Below, piece by piece: positions 1-4,850 of a stretch of 5,917 nt of DNA. The translations under genes were made by a program, and so were the position numbers. The notes under the pieces were generated by a model, which was not told the DNA's origin, did not search any database, and saw only the letters and a program-made list of their open reading frames with translations. This stretch comes from Candidatus Saccharimonadota bacterium (lineage in GTDB: Bacteria > Patescibacteriota > Saccharimonadia > Saccharimonadales > Saccharimonadaceae). Within the stretch, counting starts at the first letter, position 1; each line of letters begins with the position of its first letter. The DNA lies in contig JAUMYE010000042.1 of NCBI GenBank assembly GCA_030528815.1, positions 1 through 5,917 on the forward strand. Reading direction: 5' to 3'.

Positions 1-536
1 GGTTGCCGTTTACTGATACCGACAAGATCGCCAAGATTCTCGAAGAAAACAATGCGCATTATATCCTTTCTGGTCGTGTTCACTCCGGCGATGATGTAAT
101 GTTCGGTAAGCTCATGGATCTTCTCAAGAAGATTAACGAGAATCCAATTCTAAAAGAGCGAGTTCATTATCTTCCAGATTACGACGAAGAGCTTGGCCTC
201 GCCTTGTCGCTTGGCGCCAACTCGAGCATCAACACGCCTATTGTTGGCCTTGAAGCTTGTGGCACGAGCTGGGAGAAAGATATTGCCAACCTTGGCTTAC
301 TTATTTCTACCCATGATGGCGGCGTCGCAGATTGTTCTTCGGATAATTATCTTCATGTCGAAGGTAAGTCCGAGGAGGATGAAGTTAAGAGCCTTTATGA
401 GCAGATGGAGCTTGCTGTTAAGGCTTGGAATAACGATTTCGATCTTGAATATTGGGTGCATACCCAACTCAAAGCCTATCTTGATATCTGCTCAGGCACG
501 CGCATGATGCGCGATTATCTCAACTACCTATTCTAG
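1..536 (+). CDS. Alpha-glucan (glycogen) phosphorylase-like protein, C-terminal part; gene cut by the window start
   Basis: Glucan phosphorylases (GT35) release glucose-1-phosphate from storage polysaccharide using pyridoxal phosphate. Only the last ~178 codons are visible; the frame is open to the left edge and no convincing start is seen, so the 5' end is missing. Residue numbers here count from the TTG at position 3. The family's C-terminal landmarks appear in order: a YLPDYD block (about 56-61), an NTP block (about 77-79), then EACGTSWEK (about 84-92), which matches the family's EASGT..xMK block. The lysine of that block is the PLP-binding lysine in characterised enzymes and is kept here (about K92), followed by a DGG segment. 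Differences from standard GlgP are Cys for Ser in EASGT and a changed loop after it. The family call is fairly secure; whether the substrate is glycogen, starch or maltodextrin cannot be told. It ends with TAG, and no clear intrinsic terminator follows before the secE promoter. Confidence 0.8.
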   Translation, partial: LPFTDTDKIAKILEENNAHYILSGRVHSGDDVMFGKLMDLLKKINENPILKERVHYLPDYDEELGLALSLGANSSINTPIVGLEACGTSWEKDIANLGLLISTHDGGVADCSSDNYLHVEGKSEEDEVKSLYEQMELAVKAWNNDFDLEYWVHTQLKAYLDICSGTRMMRDYLNYLF

Positions 537-549
537 GAATTTTTCTGTC

Positions 550-599
550 AGGGTTTAGCGTAGCCTATTTGAATAAAATACGGATTTATGCTAAACTCT
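550..599. repeat. Imperfect inverted repeat bracketing the secE promoter
   Basis: Bases 550-563 can pair with 586-599 over 14 positions (11 Watson-Crick and 3 G-T) across a 22-base spacer. The best block is GTTTAGCGTA (553-562) against TATGCTAAAC (587-596), which differs from perfect symmetry at one base. The right arm covers the extended -10 of secE, and the -35 lies in the spacer. It could be an operator-like site or a 3'-UTR hairpin of the upstream phosphorylase transcript. No T-run follows it, so a normal terminator is unlikely. Confidence 0.4.
569..597 (+). promoter_or_regulatory. Promoter of secE-nusG
   Basis: TTGAAT (569-574) is followed after 17 bases by TAAACT (592-597), with an extended -10 TG at 589-590. 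The start of transcription should fall near 603-605. This would give a leader of only ~35 bases before the chosen secE start. Confidence 0.65.
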
Positions 600-605
600 T
601 GACAG

Positions 606-626
606 AGTCCGGATAGGACTATTTTT
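606..626 (+). promoter_or_regulatory. 5'-end hairpin plus U-run in the secE leader
   Basis: AGTCC (606-610) pairs perfectly with GGACT (616-620) around a GGATA loop, and ATTTTT follows. It sits almost at the predicted transcript start. It could be a weak attenuator or a 5' stabilising hairpin. It also buries the AGGA (615-618) that would otherwise serve the ATG at 628, which favours initiation at 640. Confidence 0.45.
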
Positions 627-639
627 AATGGGAGCAAAT

Positions 640-1077
640 ATGGCAAACGTAACTCGAATTAAGGCTAAAGACAGTAATCGCTCCGACAAATCGTCGGCAG
701 ATAATTCTGATGCCGAAATCTCTCGCAAAGTAAGTATTAAAGCTAAGAATAGCGAGAACAAAAAGGCTCAGGCAGCCAAAAAAGAAGCTATCAAAAACAA
801 GGCTAAAGAAATCCGCAAAGAAAAGAAAGCAGCCGAAAAGAAAGAAATTCCTGCTATCCTTAAACCACTTTGGTTCATCTCTGCGCCATTTCGTGCTATT
901 GGTCGCTATATTCGCGATTCTTTCCGCGAACTTCGCCAGGTACGTTGGCCAAATCGCAAAACAACTTGGAAGATTACACTTTCTGTCATTATCTATGTGT
1001 TAATCATCGGAGCTTTCATTATGCTTCTAGATATTCTTCTTAAATTAATATTTGATAACCTACTAGGAGGAAAATAA
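640..1077 (+). CDS. secE: Preprotein translocase subunit SecE with a long basic N-terminal extension
   Basis: SecE clamps the SecY channel in the cytoplasmic membrane. The core is at the C-terminus: an amphipathic segment holding RELRQVRWPNRKTTW (about residues 96-110), matching the family's E-L-x-x-V-x-W-P signature, then one hydrophobic transmembrane helix (about 111-136). The first ~75 residues are mostly Lys, Ala, Glu and Ser, highly charged and probably disordered or helical, so the protein has 145 residues where single-span SecE proteins usually have ~60-70. I chose the ATG at 640 because GGGAG (630-634) lies 5 bases before it. An in-frame ATG at 628 (149 residues) is possible, but its AGGA would be folded into a hairpin. 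The gene ends in tandem TAA TAA, the second directly abutting the nusG ATG, so the two are co-transcribed, as is usual for these genes. Confidence 0.93.
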   Translation: MANVTRIKAKDSNRSDKSSADNSDAEISRKVSIKAKNSENKKAQAAKKEAIKNKAKEIRKEKKAAEKKEIPAILKPLWFISAPFRAIGRYIRDSFRELRQVRWPNRKTTWKITLSVIIYVLIIGAFIMLLDILLKLIFDNLLGGK

Positions 1078-1080
1078 TAA

Positions 1081-1632
1081 ATGGCAGTTAACCGTTATAA
1101 TGGCGATCGTTCTTGGTATGCTGTAAGCACCTACGCTGGCTATGAAGACAAGGTTGCTGATTCTATCAACCAGCGCGTTGATACTGCAGATTTTGCAAAC
1201 AACATCTTTGAAGCTATCGTTCCAAAGGAAAAGCAAATCGAAATCAAGAATGGCAAGCGCCGCATCTCTGATAAGAAAATCTTCCAGGGCTACGTCTTTG
1301 TAGATATGAAGATGTCCGATGCTACCTGGTATATTATCCGCAATACTCCAGGTGTTACTGGTTTCGTCGGTACTGGTACTCAGCCAACTCCAGTTTCTGA
1401 ACGCGAAATTGAGAAAATTAAGAAGCGCATGGGCGTCGAAGAGCCAAAGTTTACCGTCAATTACGAAGTAAACGAAGTTGTTTCCGTCGTCGACGGTCCA
1501 TTCAAGGGCTTTGAAGGCACAATTGCCGAAATCGACTCCGCTAAGGGTAAGCTCAAGGTTATGGTCAGCATGTTTGGCCGCGAAACTGCAGTTGAGCTTG
1601 ATGCTCTTCAGGTTAAGAAGATTGACAACTAA
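1081..1632 (+). CDS. nusG: Transcription termination/antitermination factor NusG
   Basis: NusG binds RNA polymerase and links it to Rho or to the leading ribosome (through S10). The 183-residue length is normal. The NGN domain starts with SWYAVSTYAGYE (11-22) and carries FQGYVFV (68-74) and RNTPGVTGFVG (87-97). The KOW domain covers about 130-152 (VNEVVSVVDGPFKGFEGTI) and ends with FGRETAVEL (165-173). These are the standard landmarks, with no obvious insertion. The start is fixed by AGGAGG (1065-1070), which lies inside the last secE codons, with 10 bases to the ATG; the separation from the secE stop is 3 bases. A clear terminator follows, so rplK, often the next gene in other bacteria, is not in this transcript. 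Confidence 0.97.
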   Translation: MAVNRYNGDRSWYAVSTYAGYEDKVADSINQRVDTADFANNIFEAIVPKEKQIEIKNGKRRISDKKIFQGYVFVDMKMSDATWYIIRNTPGVTGFVGTGTQPTPVSEREIEKIKKRMGVEEPKFTVNYEVNEVVSVVDGPFKGFEGTIAEIDSAKGKLKVMVSMFGRETAVELDALQVKKIDN

Positions 1633-1641
1633 CTTTCTAGA

Positions 1642-1667
1642 AAAACTCTCCGCAAGGGGAGTTTTTT
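1642..1667 (+). terminator. Intrinsic terminator of secE-nusG
   Basis: A 9-bp stem, AAACTCTCC (1643-1651) with GGGGAGTTT (1656-1664, one G-U pair), closes a GCAA tetraloop and runs into six T's (1662-1667). It begins about ten bases after the nusG stop codon. Confidence 0.85.
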
Positions 1668-1694
1668 GACGGATTAATTTTATTGTTGTACTCT
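1666..1694 (+). promoter_or_regulatory. Probable promoter of cdsA, fused to the nusG terminator
   Basis: TTGACG (1666-1671) starts within the terminator's T-run. TACTCT (1689-1694) follows after 17 bases and is preceded by TG at 1687-1688. The -35 is good and the -10 is weak (3 of 6 consensus bases). The predicted transcript start is near 1701. Confidence 0.45.
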
Positions 1695-1701
1695 TAGCTT
1701 G

Positions 1702-1726
1702 AAGGGCATCTGCCCTTAGATTTTTT
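1702..1726 (+). promoter_or_regulatory. Leader hairpin with U-run before cdsA
   Basis: AAGGGC (1702-1707) pairs with GCCCTT (1712-1717) around an ATCT loop, and six T's follow at 1721-1726. This can be read as a second, weaker terminator for nusG, as an attenuator of cdsA, or as a 5'-stabilising hairpin at the start of the cdsA mRNA. The cdsA ribosome binding site lies directly downstream. Confidence 0.5.
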
Positions 1727-1742
1727 AGAAAGGGGGATTTTC

Positions 1743-2432
1743 ATGAAAATCCGCATCCTCACTGGTTTCTCCATCGCACTCGTAGTACTCTTGGCGCTTC
1801 TTTTCCTTCCTCATGTCGCGGTCAGTGTATTTTACCTGATCATTTGTGGTCTTGCGCTTTTTGAAATGTTGGCAGCCTTAGCAAATTGCTATTCGCAGTT
1901 TAGCTGCGACCATTGCATTACGGAGTTTATCTTCATTTGCTTCTCGACGGCGAGCGTTGTGATTGTCTTTGATAATTACACTATGGGCTATCTCATTATT
2001 CTCTGCGCGCTTGTAGACACGGCAGGTTTTACGGTCGGAAAAGTTCTTGGCAAAAAGGCTCACAAAGTCTCTATGCTCAAGAAAATTTCACCTAATAAAT
2101 CCTGGGAAGGCTATATTGGCGGCATTGTATTCTCGATTGTCGGTGGCATCGGATTCTACTATCTGATGAAGGATTTGCTACCCGAGCTCGCGCTTTGGTT
2201 CGCATTAGTTGCCTGGATTCCTGCAATCATAGGCGATCTTTACGAATCATACATCAAGCGACTATTGAGCATCAAAGACTCCGGAGACGTAGCCGGAAAG
2301 TCCGGGGCAAAGATAATTAGAGCCCTCGAAAGACCTATTCGAAGCCATGGAGGATACCTTGATCGAATCGATTCATTTATCTTCGTATCAGTAGCTTTCA
2401 TGATTTTCGAATCAATTTTTAAGCCGCAGTAA
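1743..2432 (+). CDS. cdsA: Phosphatidate cytidylyltransferase (CDP-diacylglycerol synthase)
   Basis: CdsA makes CDP-diacylglycerol from phosphatidate and CTP in the cytoplasmic membrane, the branch point to bacterial phospholipids. The protein has 229 residues with about six or seven hydrophobic segments; E. coli CdsA has about 285, so the N-terminal membrane part is shortened. Family landmarks in order are D92-T-A-G-F with VGKVLGKK, then KKISPNKSWEGYIGG (113-127), GDLYES (164-169), KRLLSIKDSG (172-181) and HGGYLDRIDS (202-211). In typical members about five residues separate KDSG from HGG; here there are 20 (182-201), an insertion of ~15 residues in the signature. The metal- and substrate-site residues on both sides are intact, so I expect an active enzyme. 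AGGGGG (1731-1736), 6 bases upstream, fixes the ATG. The gene stands alone between two terminators. The presence of cdsA does not show whether the cell makes fatty acids itself or uses scavenged lipid. Confidence 0.93.
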   Translation: MKIRILTGFSIALVVLLALLFLPHVAVSVFYLIICGLALFEMLAALANCYSQFSCDHCITEFIFICFSTASVVIVFDNYTMGYLIILCALVDTAGFTVGKVLGKKAHKVSMLKKISPNKSWEGYIGGIVFSIVGGIGFYYLMKDLLPELALWFALVAWIPAIIGDLYESYIKRLLSIKDSGDVAGKSGAKIIRALERPIRSHGGYLDRIDSFIFVSVAFMIFESIFKPQ

Positions 2433-2444
2433 TGCGGCTTTTTT
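2421..2444 (+). terminator. Intrinsic terminator of cdsA, containing the stop codon
   Basis: AAGCCGCA (2421-2428) pairs perfectly with TGCGGCTT (2433-2440) around a four-base loop, and T's run through 2439-2444. The cdsA TAA (2430-2432) is in the loop, and the left arm encodes the last sense codons. Confidence 0.85.
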
Positions 2445-2454
2445 ATTACGACTA

Positions 2455-2463
2455 TGCTAAAAT
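2455..2463 (+). promoter_or_regulatory. Extended -10 promoter of the membrane protein gene
   Basis: TGC followed by TAAAAT (2458-2463) is a good extended -10. A consensus -35 is not visible; the expected position falls in the 3' arm of the cdsA terminator. Transcription should begin near 2470. Confidence 0.55.
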
Positions 2464-2502
2464 AGATACATAAATAAATCTTATTAAGGAGAATATATAT
2501 CC

Positions 2503-3396
2503 ATGGACGGTGCAGCACCTGCAGCAACCCCAACACCAACACCAGCTCCGGCTCCAGCGGCCCCAGTTGTCGCTCCAGTAGTCGCAGCTAAACCAATGAG
2601 CCCAAAAGCCAAGAAGATGATCATCATCTTTAGTATTGTCGGCGTAGCCGTAGCAGCTATTGTAGTATGTCTAATTATCTTCCTTCCAATGCTCTTCGGC
2701 GTAGACTGGAAAGAGACAAAGGAAGCAGCTGAAGACTTCTATAAGGCAAACAACTCAATTTCTAGCGAATGCTCTAGCGCTATGAGTTATGTAAGCAGCA
2801 CTTATACTTCTAAGTCTGATTACGACAAGTATGTTTCTAAGTGTAGCGATGCTATGGATGATTACATCAAGGCAGCAGATAAGATCGGTGAGACTTCTGG
2901 CGTTAAGCGCAACGACGCTATTAAGAAGAAATACGAAGCTTTCAAGAAGGATTACGACGAAGCTAAGCCAATCATTAGTGGCATTGGCGAACTTCTATCC
3001 GCTGAACACGAAGTTGTCCTAGGCGCAGACGAAATCAGCGATATGGATGATGTTTCTAGCTTGGACGACGATTATATCGAAGATCTAGTCAAGCCTCTAC
3101 GCAATGTTTCTAGCGATGGAGTAAAGGATATTGCAAACACAATGGCTGACAAGGTTGAAGAATACCTAAAGATTGTCGTTAAGTATCAGAAGGCTTACAA
3201 GAAATGGTATGACACCTCTTACTCTGATCCTAACTACAGCACCGTTCGTGACGAGTACTATGCAGCTCGCGATGCATACTATGATGCAGATCTAGATATG
3301 GACATGAGCGAAGTTACCGACAAGTTGGGTAGCCTAGACGACACCGCTGAGGAACTCTACAACACAATCCGCAGCGAATACAAGAAGAACAACTAA
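2503..3396 (+). CDS. Unrecognised single-pass membrane-anchored protein with acidic helical outer domain
   Basis: I do not recognise the family. Residues 1-34 are a low-complexity Ala/Pro/Val/Thr tail with PT and PA repeats. KAKK (35-38) precedes one long hydrophobic helix (39-65), so by the positive-inside rule the N-terminus is inside and residues 66-297 are outside. It has no signal peptidase or lipobox site, so it is a signal-anchor protein. The outer part is rich in Asp, Lys, Tyr and Ser, has almost no proline and appears largely alpha-helical, with acidic runs near 176-195 and 261-286. It carries just two cysteines, C90 and C114, which could form a disulfide. Possible roles are a cell-envelope spacer or a surface protein; CPR cells that live on a host expose many such proteins, but nothing here proves it. 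AGGAG (2487-2491) lies 11 bases before the ATG. The gene is monocistronic, with its own promoter and terminator. Confidence 0.8.
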   Translation: MDGAAPAATPTPTPAPAPAAPVVAPVVAAKPMSPKAKKMIIIFSIVGVAVAAIVVCLIIFLPMLFGVDWKETKEAAEDFYKANNSISSECSSAMSYVSSTYTSKSDYDKYVSKCSDAMDDYIKAADKIGETSGVKRNDAIKKKYEAFKKDYDEAKPIISGIGELLSAEHEVVLGADEISDMDDVSSLDDDYIEDLVKPLRNVSSDGVKDIANTMADKVEEYLKIVVKYQKAYKKWYDTSYSDPNYSTVRDEYYAARDAYYDADLDMDMSEVTDKLGSLDDTAEELYNTIRSEYKKNN

Positions 3397-3409
3397 TTAT
3401 TCTCGAAGG

Positions 3410-3437
3410 GCCATCAGTTAAATCTGGTGGCTTTTTT
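3410..3437 (+). terminator. Intrinsic terminator of the membrane protein gene
   Basis: GCCATCAG (3410-3417) pairs with CTGGTGGC (3424-3431, one G-U) around a six-base loop, and six T's follow (3432-3437). Confidence 0.85.
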
Positions 3438-3464
3438 GACTTTTTTAGAATTTTTTGGTATAAT
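3436..3464 (+). promoter_or_regulatory. Strong promoter of rplK, fused to the preceding terminator
   Basis: TTGACT (3436-3441) begins in the terminator T-run. A perfect TATAAT (3459-3464) follows after exactly 17 bases. This is the best sigma-70-type promoter in the window, as expected for a ribosomal protein gene. The transcript should begin near 3471, giving a leader of ~33 bases. Confidence 0.8.
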
Positions 3465-3503
3465 AGAAGACGTTACGCATTCGTTAACTTTTAAAGGGAT
3501 ATT

Positions 3504-3929
3504 ATGGCAAAAAAGGTTATTGGTAATCTTAAACTCCGCATCCCTGGTGGTAAGGCAACAGCTGGACCTCCAGTAGGAAGCACGCTCGGTCAGTGGGGCC
3601 TAAACATGATGGACTTCATCAACCCATTCAACGAGCAAACAAAAGAATTCATGGGCAAGAACGTTATCGTTCATATCCGTGTTTACGATGATCGTACTTT
3701 CGATTTCAAGTGTCTAGGTCAGCCAGTTGACGATCTTATCCGCGAGAAAATCAAGCTAGATAAGGGTTCTGGTAAGCCAAACACTGACAAAGTTGGTAAA
3801 ATCACTATGGCTCAGATTAAAGAAATCGCAGCCGTAAAGATGGCACAGCTTAACGCTATCGACGAAGAAGGTGCTTGCAAGCAGATTGCTGGTACTGCAC
3901 GTTCTATGGGCGTTGAAGTCGTAGAGTAA
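3504..3929 (+). CDS. rplK: 50S ribosomal protein L11 (uL11)
   Basis: L11 binds the GTPase-associated region of 23S rRNA and helps factor binding at the ribosome. At 141 residues it has the usual length. The N-terminal domain shows LRIPGGKATAGPPVGSTLGQ (11-30), with the PPVG that forms the proline-rich turn. The rRNA-binding C-terminal domain shows GSGKPNTDKVGKIT (88-101) and the terminal GTARSMGVEV (130-139) signature. The linker between the domains is unusual: the KTPPA(A/S) block of most bacteria is replaced, at equal length, by residues CLGQPVDDLIREK (70-82). AAAGGG (3493-3498), 5 bases upstream, fixes the ATG. The gene is alone in its transcript; rplA, its usual partner, lies ~960 bases further on behind an antisense gene. 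Confidence 0.97.
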   Translation: MAKKVIGNLKLRIPGGKATAGPPVGSTLGQWGLNMMDFINPFNEQTKEFMGKNVIVHIRVYDDRTFDFKCLGQPVDDLIREKIKLDKGSGKPNTDKVGKITMAQIKEIAAVKMAQLNAIDEEGACKQIAGTARSMGVEVVE

Positions 3930-3938
3930 TTCTTCAAG

Positions 3939-3965
3939 AAGAGACCTCAAAAGGGTCTCTTTTTT
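3939..3965 (+). terminator. Intrinsic terminator of rplK
   Basis: AAGAGACC (3939-3946) pairs with GGTCTCTT (3954-3961) around a seven-base loop, and the T-run extends to 3965. It lies nine bases after the stop codon. Confidence 0.85.
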
Positions 3966-3970
3966 GATAC

Positions 3971-4002
3971 AAAAAATATCCCCGGTCATAAGGGCCGAGG
4001 AT
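3971..4002 (-). terminator. Intrinsic terminator of the minus-strand gene
   Basis: Read on the minus strand, ATCCTCGG (4002-3995) pairs with CCGGGGAT (3985-3978, one G-U) around a nine-base loop, then A and six T's (3976-3971). It abuts the rplK terminator, so the two convergent units are insulated from each other by separate hairpins. Confidence 0.75.
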
Positions 4003-4007
4003 CAGTA

Positions 4008-4733
4008 TTAGAGAATTCGAGCGTCATTTTCGAGCAGCCAAAGACCCTTCGAGGTTCTTTTGAAGTGCTTATCTTGTGCATACCTTGGCAACCCATAGAA
4101 ACTAATCGTCTCAAGCGCATCGCATAATACTATAAGCTGCGAACTAGTAAATACCGTTAGATTATCGTTTAGATTAAACACTTCAATACCGTAGTCCACG
4201 AGTTTTTTGACATCTCTTGCGGTATTCACCTTGCTTATATTTAGGAGCCCAGTAATAGGAACTATAGTTTTCGGAATTACTACCCCAACATATTTAAGAC
4301 TACTTGGGACATCTATTGCATACTCCGAATCGGAAATGTCTGGATTATTCCAAGATATGCGCACTATCGCACTAATCATCCCGAAGACGGTCGCTTCGCG
4401 GTGAAGCTGAAGCTTATAATTATTCCCTTCACGATCTTTACCGTTCCAAGTTATAGGGTCTTCGTATTGTAGGTCGTAGTATTCGAATAGTTTGCAAAGA
4501 TTAATTTTGCTTCCGTCGATTGCGCTATAGATGCCTGCATGAGTATAGAAATCCATGCCACTGAATTTATATATATTAGGACAATAGCTAAAAATTCTTT
4601 TTTCTGGGTCGTATCGCTTTGAATTTTTCTTGTTCCATTCATTCTCCTGCGAACGCAATACAGAATTATGCCTTGATCCAAAAGACATCATGCTCGATTC
4701 TCTCATCTCTGGATAAATTACAAGTTCTAACAC
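4008..4733 (-). CDS. Unrecognised 241-residue protein encoded antisense between rplK and rplA
   Basis: I do not recognise this family. It appears soluble: no signal peptide and no clear transmembrane segment. The mix of charged, aromatic and beta-branched residues suggests a folded alpha/beta protein. Visible features are a basic, Asn/Ser-rich stretch (20-46), an aromatic region (47-90), a hydrophobic strand-like segment YVGVVIPKTIVPITGLL (148-164), and two helix-like segments in the C-terminal third (about 171-182 and 198-210). Cysteines are C51, C80 and C204. The start is GTG at 4733-4731, immediately after an in-frame TGA, with GGGAGGG (4747-4741) 7 bases upstream. It has its own extended -10 and its own terminator, so it is a self-contained unit between two ribosomal genes, consistent with an inserted gene. 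Coding appears real given the length, the start signals and the terminator, but no function can be assigned. Confidence 0.75.
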   Translation of the reverse strand: MLELVIYPEMRESSMMSFGSRHNSVLRSQENEWNKKNSKRYDPEKRIFSYCPNIYKFSGMDFYTHAGIYSAIDGSKINLCKLFEYYDLQYEDPITWNGKDREGNNYKLQLHREATVFGMISAIVRISWNNPDISDSEYAIDVPSSLKYVGVVIPKTIVPITGLLNISKVNTARDVKKLVDYGIEVFNLNDNLTVFTSSQLIVLCDALETISFYGLPRYAQDKHFKRTSKGLWLLENDARIL

Positions 4734-4740
4734 TTTTCAT

Positions 4741-4749
4741 CCCTCCCTC
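4741..4749 (-). promoter_or_regulatory. Strong Shine-Dalgarno that decides the GTG start
   Basis: On the minus strand this reads GAGGGAGGG. It is 7 bases from the GTG at 4733 but directly abuts an out-of-frame ATG (4740-4738) that opens only 24 codons. Spacing therefore favours GTG. Confidence 0.6.
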
Positions 4750-4776
4750 ATTAACAGATGTTAGACACTTAAGGCT

Positions 4777-4785
4777 ATTTTAACA
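4777..4785 (-). promoter_or_regulatory. Extended -10 promoter of the minus-strand gene
   Basis: On the minus strand TGT is followed by TAAAAT (4782-4777). The -35 position (about 4800-4805) has no consensus match and coincides with the -35 of rplA on the other strand. The start of transcription is expected near 4770. Confidence 0.55.
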
Positions 4786-4801
4786 CAGCACAAGCAAAAA
4801 C

Positions 4802-4830
4802 TTGATAATTCGTCGATTTCCTGTTAGAAT
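4802..4830 (+). promoter_or_regulatory. Promoter of rplA
   Basis: TTGATA (4802-4807) is followed after 17 bases by TAGAAT (4825-4830), with an extended -10 TG at 4822-4823. Transcription should start near 4837, giving a leader of ~55 bases. Confidence 0.75.
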
Positions 4831-4850
4831 ATAAAGGTTATTATTAATTT

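Noticed and set aside
193..507. Plus-strand open frame overlapping the phosphorylase gene
   Set aside because: It is an out-of-frame shadow of a reading frame that carries clear family motifs.
569..592. TATGCT (587-592) as the secE -10
   Set aside because: It would leave only 12 bases from TTGAAT. Shifting to TAAACT (592-597) gives 17 bases and an extended TG.
2240..2542. Minus-strand open frame across the end of cdsA and the following gap
   Set aside because: It runs through the cdsA terminator and the next promoter, and the peptide has no recognisable features.
3964..3992. TTGATA after the rplK terminator as a third fused promoter
   Set aside because: No -10-like sequence occurs 16-18 bases downstream, and the next gene on that strand is far away and has its own promoter.
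4667..4740. ATG at 4740-4738 as the start of the minus-strand gene
   Set aside because: It directly abuts the Shine-Dalgarno (no spacing), is out of frame with the long reading frame, and ends after 24 codons.
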